Assembly (NCBI RefSeq): GCF_002797815.1
Contig: NZ_PGFJ01000002.1
Location: forward strand, 1,426,001 to 1,490,000
Length of the DNA stretch: 64,000 nt
Direction of reading: 5' to 3'
Origin: Mucilaginibacter auburnensis
GTDB lineage: Bacteria > Bacteroidota > Bacteroidia > Sphingobacteriales > Sphingobacteriaceae
Below are positions 40,829 through 51,015 of this stretch, piece after piece; the stretch's first letter is position 1; each line of letters starts with the position of its first letter. A program made the position numbers and the translations under genes. Below the pieces are notes generated by a model. The model worked only from the letters and a program-made list of their open reading frames with translations. It was not told the DNA's origin and ran no database searches.

Positions 40829-42176
40829 TTTGCAAAGCCAGTTTTAATGGGTGTACTATGGTGTCAATATCACCGGCACCTACTGTCAACAATAAACCCG
40901 GTTGTTCCATTCTTACCTTTTCAATAGCATCCTGCATGCTGTATTTTTGCTTGTTAGCACTTTGCATGCGCTGTAAAATCATGTCGGCGTTTACGCCTTC
41001 AATAGGTAGCTCACGCGCAGGATATATATCCAACATCAGCAACTCATCGCTCAGGTCTAAAGCTTCGGCAAAGCCGTCGGCAAAATCACGCGTACGGGTG
41101 TATAAATGAGGTTGAAAAATTGTTGTGAGTTTTTTGTCCGGATACAAACGTTTCACTGATGAAATGGCCGCCCGCAGCTCTTCGGGATGGTGCGCATAAT
41201 CATCAATAAAAATGTGTTCAGTATCTTTCAAAATGTATTCAAACCTGCGTTTAACACCGCGGAAACTTTCAAGCGCTTTTTTAATATCGTCAGCAGCCAC
41301 ACCAACCAGCAATGCAGCCTGTATTGCAGCAGTTGCATTAGCTATGTTATGCAAGCCGGCTATACCTAATTGTATATTTTTTATGCTGATGTTATTGTTG
41401 TTAAAATCAAAATAAAAGTTGCCGCCTTCAACACGTATGTTTTCAGCAAAAGCATCGGCAGCGCCGTCTATGCTATAAGTTATACCACCGTTTAATGGTA
41501 AACCCTTATAATGTATAAGCGTACCACCTTGTTTTATCTGCGAAGCAAATAATTGGAACGATTGGGTAAGTTGACTATGATCACCATAGATATCCAGATG
41601 ATCGGCGTCCATAGACGTAACAATAGCTATATCAGGGTACAGGGTCAAAAACGATCTGTCGTACTCGTCGGCCTCTACTACAACAATATCGTTATTGCCA
41701 AACAGCACATTGCTTTGGTAGTTGGATGATATGCCACCCAAAAACGCAGAGCAATCTGTACCCGAATCTTTCAGGATATGCGCTACCATGCTTGACGTAG
41801 TGGTTTTGCCATGCGTACCCGCTACTGCAATGGTGTATTTACCTTTGCTGATGAGCCCTAATACCTGCGACCGTTTATACAGTTCGAAACCTTTTTCTTT
41901 AAAAAAGTTAAGTATCTCTGAGTCCTTTGGTATAGCAGGCGTATAAATAATTAGCGTACCCTCATCAAAATCTCTAAAGCTTTTTGGGATACACTCGCTG
42001 TTGTCATCAAAAGTGGCCTGTATGCCTTCGTTGTGTAACTGATCTGTAAGATCAGTTGCTGTTTTATCGTATCCGCAAACAACACAACCTAACTTATGGA
42101 AGTAGCGCGCCAGACCGCTCATGCCGATGCCGCCTATGCCTACCAGATACACCCTTTGTATGTTTTGTAATTCCAT
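40821..42176 (-). CDS. murC: UDP-N-acetylmuramate-L-alanine ligase
   Basis: The ATG at 42176 (451 residues) fits the family; an in-frame GTG at 42191 would add five residues. Signatures: YLVGIGGIGMSGLARYF, the ATP-binding GTHGKTTTSSMVAHIL, VVEADEYDRSFL, DADHLDIYGD and DDYAHHPEE. It adds L-Ala to UDP-MurNAc in the cytoplasm. It overlaps ftsQ by 8 bases and starts 43 bases after murG. Confidence 0.95.
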   Translation of the reverse strand: MELQNIQRVYLVGIGGIGMSGLARYFHKLGCVVCGYDKTATDLTDQLHNEGIQATFDDNSECIPKSFRDFDEGTLIIYTPAIPKDSEILNFFKEKGFELYKRSQVLGLISKGKYTIAVAGTHGKTTTSSMVAHILKDSGTDCSAFLGGISSNYQSNVLFGNNDIVVVEADEYDRSFLTLYPDIAIVTSMDADHLDIYGDHSQLTQSFQLFASQIKQGGTLIHYKGLPLNGGITYSIDGAADAFAENIRVEGGNFYFDFNNNNISIKNIQLGIAGLHNIANATAAIQAALLVGVAADDIKKALESFRGVKRRFEYILKDTEHIFIDDYAHHPEELRAAISSVKRLYPDKKLTTIFQPHLYTRTRDFADGFAEALDLSDELLMLDIYPARELPIEGVNADMILQRMQSANKQKYSMQDAIEKVRMEQPGLLLTVGAGDIDTIVHPLKLALQNG

Positions 42177-42219
42177 AGTTTTAAAAAGCACTCCTCCTGT
42201 TACAGAGGAGCGCTTAGAT

Positions 42220-43374
42220 TTAATTGTTATTTGTTATTTGGATAACCTCTTTCGCAATAACTTCATCAGCGTTGGGCATAGCCAGTTTGCCAATGTTATC
42301 GCTTAATATTTTCTGTTCGTTTTTATTATTTAAAAGTTCAATTGCTCTATCTACCAAGCCGGCTTCTGCATCCCTGTCGGCTACAAAAATTGCTGCCCGC
42401 TCCTGCACCAATGCCAGCGCGTTCTTGGTTTGATGGTCTTCGGCCACGTTTGGCGAAGGCACAAGTATAACCGGCTTTTTAATTACGCATAATTCGGCAA
42501 TAGTGCCTGCACCAGCGCGCGAGATGATGATATCTGCCGCGGCATACGCCAGGTCCATCCGGTTTACAAACTCCATTATGCGGATGTTAGGATGATAGTT
42601 TTCGCCTAACTCGGCAATAATGTCTTTGTAATAAAATTTGCCGGTTTGCCATATCACCTGCACATCGGCAGCAATCAGCTTAGCTAAGCTTGTTTTAATA
42701 CTGTTATTCAAAGTACGCGCGCCTAAGCTGCCACCTGTAACCAATATGGTTTTTTTTGAAGCCGACAGACTATAGTTCTCCAAAGCCTCCCGTTGTTTCC
42801 CTGCTATATCAACCGACTCCCGTCTAATGGGGTTACCTGTTTTAATAATATCCGCTCCCGGGAAGAACCTGTCCATGCCATCAAAAGCCACACATATTTT
42901 CTTAGCTTTTTTACCTAACCATTTATTGGTGATACCTGCATAAGAGTTTTGCTCCTGAATGAGGTACGGCACGCCTTTCAATCCGGCAGCATACAGCAAC
43001 GGACCGGAAGCGTAACCACCTACACCAACGCAGGCATTAGGCTTAAAATCTTTAATAATTTGCAGGGCCTTGCGCACACTGCCTATCAGCTTTACCGGGA
43101 ACATCAGGTTCTTGATAATTGAACCTCGCTGTATACCCTGTATTTCCAGTCCGATAATTTTATAACCCGCCGCCGGCACCTTTTCCATTTCCATGCGGCC
43201 ACTGGCACCAACAAACAATATTTCGGTTTTAGGATCGAGCTTTTTCAAAGCGTTGGCAATAGCCACAGCCGGGAAAATGTGTCCCCCTGTACCGCCACCG
43301 CTAATGATGACACGTAGCCCCCCAGCCCCCTGAAGGGGGAACTTTTGATTGGGTATGGTGCTTTGCTCGTTCAT
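42220..43374 (-). CDS. murG: UDP-GlcNAc:undecaprenyl-pyrophosphoryl-MurNAc-pentapeptide transferase
   Basis: The 384-residue GT-B glycosyltransferase makes lipid II. It has RVIISGGGTGGHIFPAVAIA and QEQNSYAGITNKWLG, then ILVTGGSLGARTLN and IISRAGAGTIAELC. The start codon at 43374 adds about 19 residues before the conserved core, including KFPLQGAGGLR encoded within a repeat element (43318-43422). A later start is not obvious, so the N-terminus is somewhat uncertain. It lies downstream of ftsW. Confidence 0.92.
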   Translation of the reverse strand: MNEQSTIPNQKFPLQGAGGLRVIISGGGTGGHIFPAVAIANALKKLDPKTEILFVGASGRMEMEKVPAAGYKIIGLEIQGIQRGSIIKNLMFPVKLIGSVRKALQIIKDFKPNACVGVGGYASGPLLYAAGLKGVPYLIQEQNSYAGITNKWLGKKAKKICVAFDGMDRFFPGADIIKTGNPIRRESVDIAGKQREALENYSLSASKKTILVTGGSLGARTLNNSIKTSLAKLIAADVQVIWQTGKFYYKDIIAELGENYHPNIRIMEFVNRMDLAYAAADIIISRAGAGTIAELCVIKKPVILVPSPNVAEDHQTKNALALVQERAAIFVADRDAEAGLVDRAIELLNNKNEQKILSDNIGKLAMPNADEVIAKEVIQITNNN

Positions 43375-43422
43375 CTTTTATTAACTTAAATATTTATTCC
43401 CCCTTTAGGGGGGTTAGGGGGC
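43318..43422. repeat. Inverted G/C-rich repeat pair covering the murG start
   Basis: CCCCCCAGCCCCCTGAAGGG (from 43318) and, inverted, CCCCCTTTAGGGGGGTTAGG (from 43399) flank the murG start codon. The element runs to the ftsW stop codon. A second pair of the same type fills the ftsW-murD gap. Confidence 0.8.
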
Positions 43423-44595
43423 TTAAGCTATTTCCCCTACTATTACCTTATTTCCAGAACTTACTTCTTTTTGTTCTGCACCTTTTGGCTCATCAATGTC
43501 CCTGCTTACCGACAGGATGATACCAAACGCGATACTGGTAAACAACATGGATGTACCGCCCATGCTTACAAATGGCAATGGCACACCTGTTACCGGCCCT
43601 AACCCTACTGCTACTGCCATGTTGGCAAAGGCCTGTATGGTTAAGCTAAAGCTTAAGCCGGCTGCCAGCAAAGCCCCAAAGGCCTTGGGCGCCCGGTTTA
43701 CTATTTTAATACATCGGTATAATAAAAACAGGTAAATACCCACCAATACTATACCGCCAAACATGCCATACTCTTCAACTATTATGGCGTATATCTCATC
43801 CGAATAAGCTTCCGGCAGATAGTTTACTTCGGTACTTTTTCCCGGCCCTTTACCAAAGAATCCGCCGCTGGCGATAGCTATTTTGGCGTGATCTGCCTGA
43901 AATGATTTGTCAGGATCTGCCAGTTCAGGATGCATGTATGTTTTTATACGCGACATGTAAGTATGCCTGCGCGGACCTAACAACACCACACCAGCCAGTA
44001 AAACTGCACCGCCCATACATACTATGGCGATCTGCTTTATACTGATACGACCAATGATCAACAATAGAATACTTACCCCAAACAGCATCAAAGCTGTTGA
44101 AAGGTTAGCCAGCGCAATTAAAATGAACACAAGGCAAACCGAACCCATTATTGGAATGAAGGAGTTTTTTACATCTTTAATGTTTTCCTGCTTGCGTGAC
44201 AACATACGCGCCAGATAGGTTATCAACGCCAGCTTTGCCATATCTGACGTTTGAAAGCTTAAACCGGTTCCCGGTATCGCTATCCAACGGCTGGCCTCAT
44301 TTAACCTTGCACCAAATACCAACGTATATAACAGCAACGGTATGGTAATGATCATTAACAGCTTGCTGATGCCTGCATAGTACCGGTAATCCAGCTTATG
44401 CGAGATGTACATCAACAGCAAACCACCAATAATGATTGCCAGGTGCTTCATCAATATTGACTCGGCGCCAACACCGCGTTTATACGCCAATGAACCAATG
44501 GCGCTATACACCGATAACAATGAAACAAGCGACAGGAGTATGACTACCAGCCATATCCAACGGTCTCCTTTTAAGTTATTTATTATTTGGTTCAT
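43423..44595 (-). CDS. ftsW: Septal peptidoglycan glycosyltransferase FtsW
   Basis: The 390-residue polytopic protein belongs to the SEDS family. About ten membrane segments are visible, with ASRWIAIPGTGLSFQTSDMAKLAL, YMHPELADPDKSFQADHAKIAIASGG, GPGKSTEVNYLPEAYSDEIYAIIVEEYG and VTGVPLPFVSMGGTS. The catalytic region Asp and the FSxGGTS-like end are present. It polymerises glycan strands together with FtsI. Repeat elements fill the gaps on both sides. Confidence 0.95.
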   Translation of the reverse strand: MNQIINNLKGDRWIWLVVILLSLVSLLSVYSAIGSLAYKRGVGAESILMKHLAIIIGGLLLMYISHKLDYRYYAGISKLLMIITIPLLLYTLVFGARLNEASRWIAIPGTGLSFQTSDMAKLALITYLARMLSRKQENIKDVKNSFIPIMGSVCLVFILIALANLSTALMLFGVSILLLIIGRISIKQIAIVCMGGAVLLAGVVLLGPRRHTYMSRIKTYMHPELADPDKSFQADHAKIAIASGGFFGKGPGKSTEVNYLPEAYSDEIYAIIVEEYGMFGGIVLVGIYLFLLYRCIKIVNRAPKAFGALLAAGLSFSLTIQAFANMAVAVGLGPVTGVPLPFVSMGGTSMLFTSIAFGIILSVSRDIDEPKGAEQKEVSSGNKVIVGEIA

Positions 44596-44597
44596 TT

Positions 44598-44683
44598 GCC
44601 CCCCAACCCCCTAAAGGGGGAGTTAATTGTTAATCTTTATTTTATTTGCCCGCTAATGTTCCCCCTTCAGGGGGTTAGGGGGC
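44598..44683. repeat. Inverted G/C-rich repeat pair between murD and ftsW
   Basis: GCCCCCCAACCCCCTAAAGG (from 44598) and CCCCCTTCAGGGGGTTAGGG (from 44661) are near inverted copies. The element extends to the base before the murD stop codon and begins two bases before the ftsW start, so it fills the whole gap. Confidence 0.8.
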
Positions 44684-46027
44684 TTACAATTCCTTCACCG
44701 CGTCTTTAAACTGCCGGCCTCTGTCTTCGTAATTTTTAAACAGATCGAAACTGGCGCAAGCGGGTGATAGCAATACGGTATCCCCTTTCGCTGCCAGATG
44801 ATATGCCACAGTAGCGGCTTCCTGAGCCGATGCAGTATTCACAATAACTTCCACATCATCCTCAAATGCTTCATGAATGCGCTTGTTGTCTTTTCCGAGA
44901 CAAACAATGGCTTTTACTTTTCGCTTCACCAGATCGCGTAGCATATTGTAATCATTCCCTTTATCAACACCACCTAAAATCAACACCACTTCTGATGTCA
45001 TGCTTTCCAGAGCATACCAGGTTGAGTTAACGTTAGTAGCTTTTGAGTCGTTTATAAAACTGATGCCCGATATTTTGGCAACAAACTCCAACCTATGCTC
45101 AATGTTTTTAAACTGAGCCATACTCTCGCGTATAGTCTCGTTGCGCAGATCAAGCACGCGGGCCACAATACCTGAGGCCATTGAGTTATAAATGTTGTGC
45201 TTACCCTGCAGGGCCAGTTCTTTGATGTTCATCTCAAAAGGTTGTTGATTGGTTTGTATAATTAGTTTTTCGCCTTGCAGATATGCGCCCGGCGTAATTT
45301 CTTTTTGTATTGAAAAAGGCAGCAGTTGCGCGTTGAAGCTTTTACCTTCCATGCCTTTTAGAGACTCCTCATCATCGGCACAGTAAATAAAAACATCATT
45401 TGCAGTTTGATTCCGCGTTATGCGGAACTTTGATGCCGCATAGTTCTCCATTTTGTATTCGTACCTGTCTAAATGGTCGGGCGTAATGTTCAACAACACC
45501 GCTATATCAACCTTAAACTTGTACATATCATCCAGCATAAAGCTACTTAGCTCCAGCACATAGGTGTCAAACTTTTCGGTAGCAACCTGGTAGGCAAAGC
45601 TGTTGCCTATATTACCAGCCAAACCCACATTTAACCCTGCATTTTTCAGGATGAAGTAAGTAAGGCTGGTGGTAGTGGTTTTACCGTTTGAACCTGTAAT
45701 ACCTATTATTTTGGCATTGGTATATCTACCGGCAAATTCAATCTCTGATATTACAGGAATGCCTTTTTCTCTAAGCTTTTTAACTATCGGCGCTTTCTCA
45801 GGTATACCCGGGCTTTTTATCACCTCAACAGCTTTGAGTATCTCAGCTTCGGTGTGTTGTTTTTCTTCGAAGCGGATATCCCAATCCTTTAGTTGCTGTT
45901 TATATTTATCGGCAATGGCGCCAAAATCTGATACAAAAACATCATAGCCCTGCTGTTGCGCAAGGTATGCAGCACCCACGCCGCTTTCGCCGGCACCAAG
46001 AATGACTATGTTTTTGTTCTCGTTCAT
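44684..46027 (-). CDS. murD: UDP-N-acetylmuramoyl-L-alanine-D-glutamate ligase
   Basis: The 447-residue Mur ligase has VILGAGESGVGAAYLA, the ATP-binding GITGSNGKTTTTSLTYFIL, LELSSFMLDD, NITPDHLDRYEYKM, NDSKATNVNSTWYAL and LSPACASFDLFKNYEDRG. It adds D-Glu to the UDP-MurNAc-L-Ala precursor. Length normal. It lies between mraY and ftsW. Confidence 0.96.
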   Translation of the reverse strand: MNENKNIVILGAGESGVGAAYLAQQQGYDVFVSDFGAIADKYKQQLKDWDIRFEEKQHTEAEILKAVEVIKSPGIPEKAPIVKKLREKGIPVISEIEFAGRYTNAKIIGITGSNGKTTTTSLTYFILKNAGLNVGLAGNIGNSFAYQVATEKFDTYVLELSSFMLDDMYKFKVDIAVLLNITPDHLDRYEYKMENYAASKFRITRNQTANDVFIYCADDEESLKGMEGKSFNAQLLPFSIQKEITPGAYLQGEKLIIQTNQQPFEMNIKELALQGKHNIYNSMASGIVARVLDLRNETIRESMAQFKNIEHRLEFVAKISGISFINDSKATNVNSTWYALESMTSEVVLILGGVDKGNDYNMLRDLVKRKVKAIVCLGKDNKRIHEAFEDDVEVIVNTASAQEAATVAYHLAAKGDTVLLSPACASFDLFKNYEDRGRQFKDAVKEL

Positions 46028-46033
46028 TTTTTT

Positions 46034-46117
46034 AGTTCATGGATCATGGTTAATAGATCATGGTCCTTTTTACTTTCCTATTTATTATCCATGAACCATG
46101 ATCTATGATCCATGACT
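46034..46117. repeat. Inverted repeat of seven-base ATGATCC-type words
   Basis: AGTTCATGGATCATGG (46034-46049) faces CCATGATCTATGATCCATGA at the other end; the right arm repeats ATGAACC ATGATCT ATGATCC ATGACT with a period of seven. It fills the murD-mraY gap. Confidence 0.75.
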
Positions 46118-46121
46118 CGCG

Positions 46122-47363
46122 TTAACGAAGCTTCAATGTTATTACCGTTATTATTGCCAGCAATATCCCTACTATCCAAAAGCGGGTAACAATCTTTGAT
46201 TCGTGGAACCCCCGTTTTTGATAGTGGTGATGCAGCGGCGACATCAGGAAAACCCTTCTGCCTTCGCCGTATTTTTTCTTGGTGTATTTAAACCAGCCTA
46301 CCTGTATCATTACCGATGCATTTTCAACCAGGAATATGCCTGCCAGGATAGGCAACATCAATTCCTTACGTATCAGTATGGCGAAAACAGCTATAATACC
46401 ACCAATGGTTAAGCTGCCGGTATCGCCCATAAATACCTGCGCCGGGTAAGCGTTGTACCATAAAAAGCCTACGCAGGCCCCAACAAACGCTCCCGCAAAA
46501 ATTACCATCTCGGCGGTGTACGGTATGTACATAATGTTGAGATAATCAGATATGATCTGGTTACCTGAAACGTAGGCCAATATGGCCAATGTAAAACCCA
46601 TTATAGCCGATGTACCCGTCGCTAAACCGTCAATACCATCAGTTATGTTAGCCCCGTTGGATATGGCAGTTATAATGATGATCACCGCCAGCATGAAAAT
46701 AACCAGCGTATAACGCTCATAATCTCCGCCTAAAAACTCCACAACTTTGCCGTAGTCAAACTCATTGTTCTTGATGAATGGCAAAGTAGTTTTAACTGAT
46801 TTAATGTCTTGCGTATAAACCGGTTTTCCGTTCTTCATATGGAATGCAACAGGCGCATCATATTTCACAGGTAACTTAACTTCCTGCCTTGATACAATGT
46901 GCTGGTTGGTATACATGGTAAAGCCCACAATAAGCGCCAAACCAACCTGACCGGTTATCTTAAATCTTCCGGCTAAACCCTCTTTGTTCTTTTTAAATAC
47001 TTTAATGTAATCATCCAAGAAGCCAATCGCGCCCAACCACACTGTTGTAACCAGCATCAGGATAACGTATACGTTGGTTAGCCTGGCAAACAACAACGTT
47101 GGGATCAATATACCGGCTATGATGATAAGACCACCCATGGTAGGTGTGCCTTGTTTTTGCATCTGGCCTTCTAAACCCAGGTTCCTTACCGTTTCACCTA
47201 CTTGCTTAAAGCGTAAATAGTCAATTAACCTGCGCCCAAAAACCGTAGTGATTAGCAACGAGGTAATAACAGCCATTGCCATACGGAAGGTGATGTACTG
47301 AAACACCCCTGCTCCCGGAATGCGGTAATTATCATACAGGTATGTAAATAAATAGTATAGCAT
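46122..47363 (-). CDS. mraY: Phospho-N-acetylmuramoyl-pentapeptide transferase
   Basis: The 413-residue membrane enzyme makes lipid I. It has about ten hydrophobic segments, with [30 protein letters not shown] (catalytic Asp pair), [19 protein letters not shown] (Asn and Asp), [20 protein letters not shown] and [19 protein letters not shown] long periplasmic loop (about 165-215) is characteristic of Bacteroidota MraY. Confidence 0.96.
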   Translation of the reverse strand: MLYYLFTYLYDNYRIPGAGVFQYITFRMAMAVITSLLITTVFGRRLIDYLRFKQVGETVRNLGLEGQMQKQGTPTMGGLIIIAGILIPTLLFARLTNVYVILMLVTTVWLGAIGFLDDYIKVFKKNKEGLAGRFKITGQVGLALIVGFTMYTNQHIVSRQEVKLPVKYDAPVAFHMKNGKPVYTQDIKSVKTTLPFIKNNEFDYGKVVEFLGGDYERYTLVIFMLAVIIIITAISNGANITDGIDGLATGTSAIMGFTLAILAYVSGNQIISDYLNIMYIPYTAEMVIFAGAFVGACVGFLWYNAYPAQVFMGDTGSLTIGGIIAVFAILIRKELMLPILAGIFLVENASVMIQVGWFKYTKKKYGEGRRVFLMSPLHHHYQKRGFHESKIVTRFWIVGILLAIITVITLKLR

Positions 47364-47375
47364 CGGCTGTTATTG

Positions 47376-47409
47376 ATTTGCAGATTTGCATATGTGCAGA
47401 TTTGCAGAT
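47376..47409. repeat. Short run of TTTGCA-type words between murE and mraY
   Basis: Eight-base words TTTGCAGA, TTTGCATA, TGTGCAGA, TTTGCAGA follow each other at this place. The pattern resembles that after prfA (21501-21625). No gene or terminator is seen. Confidence 0.65.
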
Positions 47410-47434
47410 ATTTTTTAACTTTTTTGTGATGTTA

Positions 47435-48892
47435 TCACATCACTTTAAATTGATTTAATAGTTCTTCCTTATCATCAAAGTGATTTTTCACTCCGTTTAT
47501 TTCCTGGTATTTTTCATGGCCTTTTCCGGCTAACAGAATAATGTCTCCCGGCTGGGCCAGCATACAGGCAGTTTTTATAGCTTCGCGCCTGTTAACTATA
47601 CTTACCGTGGAGCGTTTAAACGCCGCGTCAACCCCTTCTTCCATGTCTTTTATGATAGCAATTGGGTCTTCGGTGCGGGGGTTGTCTGAAGTCAATATAA
47701 CCTTATCGCTCCACTCGCAAGCCACTTTAGCCATAATAGGGCGCTTGGTTTTATCGCGATCGCCACCGCACCCTATCACAGTAATTACTTTTTCATTGCC
47801 CTTACGTATGTCATGAATTGTACTTAATACATTCTGCACAGCATCGGGCGTGTGGGCATAATCAACTATGCCTATTATTCTGTCAGGACCAACTACATAA
47901 TCAAACCTGCCTTCGGCACCACTTAGTTTGCTCAATGCAGTTAACACTTTTGACTTGTCCTGCTCCAACAGCATACCCGCAGTGTAAACCGCCAAAAGGT
48001 TGTAAGCGTTAAAACTACCTACCATCCTGAACCATACCTCCTCGCCATCAATCATCAGTAACAGACCGCCAAACTGATTTTCCAATATCTTGGCTTTGTA
48101 GTCGGCCATGTTTTTTAACGCATAGCTTTTTTTATGAGCCTTGGTATTTTGTAACATAACGTTGCCGTTCCTGTCGTCAACATTGGTTAACGCGAAGGCA
48201 CTTTTTGGCAAACCATCAAAAAAAGCCTTTTTGGCGTCACGGTAATTATCAAATGTTTTATGATAGTCGAGGTGATCGTGGGTAAGGTTGGTAAAAATCC
48301 CTCCTGCAAAATTCAAACCCTCTATCCTGTGCTGCGCAACCGCATGCGAGCTCACTTCCATAAAAGCGTAATCGCAGCCTTGCTCCACCATATCATTCAG
48401 CAAGCTATTTAGCGCTACCGGATCCGGCGTGGTATGTGTTGATGGGATAATTTTTCCGTTGATCTGATTTTCCACGGTTGATAGCAAACCACATTTATAA
48501 CCCAACTCCCTGAACAACTGGTAAAGCAAGGTAGCAACGGTGGTTTTACCATTAGTTCCGGTTACGCCAACCAGCTTTAATTTATCCGACGGATTATCAT
48601 AAAAGTTAGCTGCTACCCTACCCAATATTTTGGCAGAGTTAGCAACCATTAAAAAGTCAATTTCTCCCGTAACATGCGCTGGCAATTCCTCACATATTAT
48701 AGCAACGGCGCCTTGCTTAACCGCTTGTTCAATATAATCGTGTCCGTCAACTACCGTGCCTTGAACCGCTACAAATAAACAGCCCGGCACCACCTTGCGC
48801 GAATCAAACACTACAGCGCTGATCTCCACATCAGCGCTGCCCTGCAGTTCGGTAAACGGAACTCCTTTTAATATGTCGCTCAGGTACCTCAT
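47435..48892 (-). CDS. murE: UDP-N-acetylmuramoyl-tripeptide synthetase, meso-DAP type
   Basis: The 485-residue ligase has GTNGKTT (112-118), YAFMEVSSHAVAQHRI, LTHDHLDYHKTF and the meso-DAP-binding DNPR motif (403-406, in LTSDNPRTEDP), then AGKGHEKYQ. The DNPR motif indicates addition of meso-diaminopimelate rather than lysine, which agrees with dapA in the same window. Its start overlaps the ftsI stop by 4 bases. Confidence 0.96.
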   Translation of the reverse strand: MRYLSDILKGVPFTELQGSADVEISAVVFDSRKVVPGCLFVAVQGTVVDGHDYIEQAVKQGAVAIICEELPAHVTGEIDFLMVANSAKILGRVAANFYDNPSDKLKLVGVTGTNGKTTVATLLYQLFRELGYKCGLLSTVENQINGKIIPSTHTTPDPVALNSLLNDMVEQGCDYAFMEVSSHAVAQHRIEGLNFAGGIFTNLTHDHLDYHKTFDNYRDAKKAFFDGLPKSAFALTNVDDRNGNVMLQNTKAHKKSYALKNMADYKAKILENQFGGLLLMIDGEEVWFRMVGSFNAYNLLAVYTAGMLLEQDKSKVLTALSKLSGAEGRFDYVVGPDRIIGIVDYAHTPDAVQNVLSTIHDIRKGNEKVITVIGCGGDRDKTKRPIMAKVACEWSDKVILTSDNPRTEDPIAIIKDMEEGVDAAFKRSTVSIVNRREAIKTACMLAQPGDIILLAGKGHEKYQEINGVKNHFDDKEELLNQFKVM

Positions 48893-51015
48893 CGCAGCTC
48901 TATAATTATTTTTGATCCTTTACGTAATGCATTCCCCGCCGGTACCGATTGGCTGGCAACGGCTCCGCTACCACGCGCTACAGCTTTATAACCCGCATTA
49001 CCTAACGTGAATAATGCATCGCTTAAACTCATGCCCGTAACAGGCGGCACAGTACCCTGCTTATACTTGATATCTTCAAAAGCAATACCCGCACTGGTAT
49101 CAATGCCTGTATTAGCCGAAGCATACAATGGCTTAACGCCTAACTTTTCGTGCACCAGTTTTAAGGCCTTAACATTTCCATGCTTAACCTTTGGCAAAGT
49201 GGTGTTGCCTACAAAATGAACCGGGGCAGGCTGTTGGTTAATACCCATATCGTTAGCATAAACCCTATCGGCTATTTTACGGAACACCGGACCAGCCACC
49301 CATGCTGCCAGGTGTGAACCCACACGCGGGTTACTGATCACCACTATCATAGAGTACTTTGGCTTATCAGCAGGGAAATATCCGCAGAAAGATGCCTGGT
49401 GGCTGGTTTTGCTACCATAACCACGTGCGCCATCAGCTATCTGAGCAGTACCCGTTTTACCGGCTACACTATACAGCTTGTTTTTGATGATCAGCTTGCC
49501 TGTCCCTTCTAACACCACACCTTCTAACATACCGCGTGCTTTAGCCAATGCTTCGTCTGATGCTATTTTAGGATTGATCACCCTGGCCTGGAAACGCTCA
49601 ACGGTGTTACCCATGCGGCGTATCTCGCGCACAAACATTGGCGATATCATCTTACCATTATTAGCTACAGCATTGTAAAACGTAAGCATTTGCAAAGGCG
49701 TTAGTTTAGATTCATACCCGTATGCTATTTGCCAAAGTGACTGAATTTTATTCCAGTCTTCGCTCTTTGTGTTTTTTATACGAGGTTTGCCTTCGCCGGG
49801 TATTTGCAACTGATTGCGTTCATGCAGATGAAAGCTATACAGCTTGTCGATAAACGCCTGCGGATTATCGGCATATGCCCTGTTTACAAAACGCGCTACC
49901 GCTATGTTAGATGATTCTTCCAAAGCTCTTTTAGCTGATATCAACCCGCCATGATCTTCGGTATCTCTTATCTTTAAAGCCACGCGGCCGTTACGTGGGT
50001 TAATCACCTGAAACGTGCCATGTGCAGCATCAACCGTACTACTGGTATCTATTTTTTTATCATCCAGCATAGCCAGGTATGATGCCAGCTTGAAGGTAGA
50101 ACCCGGCTCGGCCGAAGCAGCTATCGCATAGTTCATTTGCTCTTTGTACTCACCTTCCGGCGTGCGGGTAAAATTGGCAATAGCACGGATCTCTCCGGTT
50201 GCCACCTCCATTAAAACCACAGTACCAAAATCAGCCTGAATGCTATCCAGTTGTTTTTTTAATGCCTTTTGCGCAAGGTCCTGGTAGTTTACATCAATAG
50301 TTGATATAATGTCAGCACCATTTTTTGCCTGTTCTTCGTCGTCTTCATCATTAACAGGTACATAAACGCCACCCGCAATACGCTGCATCAAACGCTTGCC
50401 ATCCTCACCACTTATATGCTTGGCGTAAGCACCCTCTAAACCAACTCCATTAGCAACGTTCTCGTTTTTATAACCAATGGTACGTGCAGCTAATGATTTG
50501 AATGGAAGTATACGTTTGTTTTTTTGTTCAACTATTAAACCACCGCCATATTTACCCAGGTTGAAAATTGGAAAATTGCGGATCTTTTTCAGCTCGTTAA
50601 AAGTTACCCTTCTGCGGATGAGTTGATAACGCAGCTTCTCTTTACGTGCTTCACGCAATAAGCGGGAATAATCGCGCTGAGATTTATCAGGATATAATTT
50701 TGAAAGCTCGGCCGCTAATGAATCAACTTTGCTAAAAAAAACCTGGTCATCAGCAATTTTGCCCGCCAGCATATCCATGTGCAGCTCATACTCCGGCACT
50801 GACGTAGCCAGCAAGCTGCCATCAACAGAATAAATGTTTCCTCTTACAGCCTCAATGGTTTCATATTTGGTTGAAGATTTACTGGCCATGTTGCGCCATT
50901 TCTCACCCTGAATATGTTGCAAATTGTACAGCTGCATAATTACAGCCAACGACAACAGCAAGATCAAGCCGAAAGCTATGTATACCCTAAACAGTATGTT
51001 GGTTCTGATACTCAT
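48889..51015 (-). CDS. ftsI: Septal transpeptidase (penicillin-binding protein) FtsI with C-terminal PASTA domain
   Basis: The 708-residue protein has a single membrane anchor (about 13-31) and a dimerisation region (about 45-220). The transpeptidase motifs are AEPGSTFKLASYLA (SxxK near residue 305), SSNIAVARFV (SxN) and VAGKTGTAQIADG (KTG). A PASTA domain (about 640-705, VPPVTGMSLSDALFTLGNAG) ends it. It crosslinks septal peptidoglycan with FtsW. It overlaps ftsL and murE by 4 bases each. Confidence 0.95.
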   Translation of the reverse strand: MSIRTNILFRVYIAFGLILLLSLAVIMQLYNLQHIQGEKWRNMASKSSTKYETIEAVRGNIYSVDGSLLATSVPEYELHMDMLAGKIADDQVFFSKVDSLAAELSKLYPDKSQRDYSRLLREARKEKLRYQLIRRRVTFNELKKIRNFPIFNLGKYGGGLIVEQKNKRILPFKSLAARTIGYKNENVANGVGLEGAYAKHISGEDGKRLMQRIAGGVYVPVNDEDDEEQAKNGADIISTIDVNYQDLAQKALKKQLDSIQADFGTVVLMEVATGEIRAIANFTRTPEGEYKEQMNYAIAASAEPGSTFKLASYLAMLDDKKIDTSSTVDAAHGTFQVINPRNGRVALKIRDTEDHGGLISAKRALEESSNIAVARFVNRAYADNPQAFIDKLYSFHLHERNQLQIPGEGKPRIKNTKSEDWNKIQSLWQIAYGYESKLTPLQMLTFYNAVANNGKMISPMFVREIRRMGNTVERFQARVINPKIASDEALAKARGMLEGVVLEGTGKLIIKNKLYSVAGKTGTAQIADGARGYGSKTSHQASFCGYFPADKPKYSMIVVISNPRVGSHLAAWVAGPVFRKIADRVYANDMGINQQPAPVHFVGNTTLPKVKHGNVKALKLVHEKLGVKPLYASANTGIDTSAGIAFEDIKYKQGTVPPVTGMSLSDALFTLGNAGYKAVARGSGAVASQSVPAGNALRKGSKIIIELR

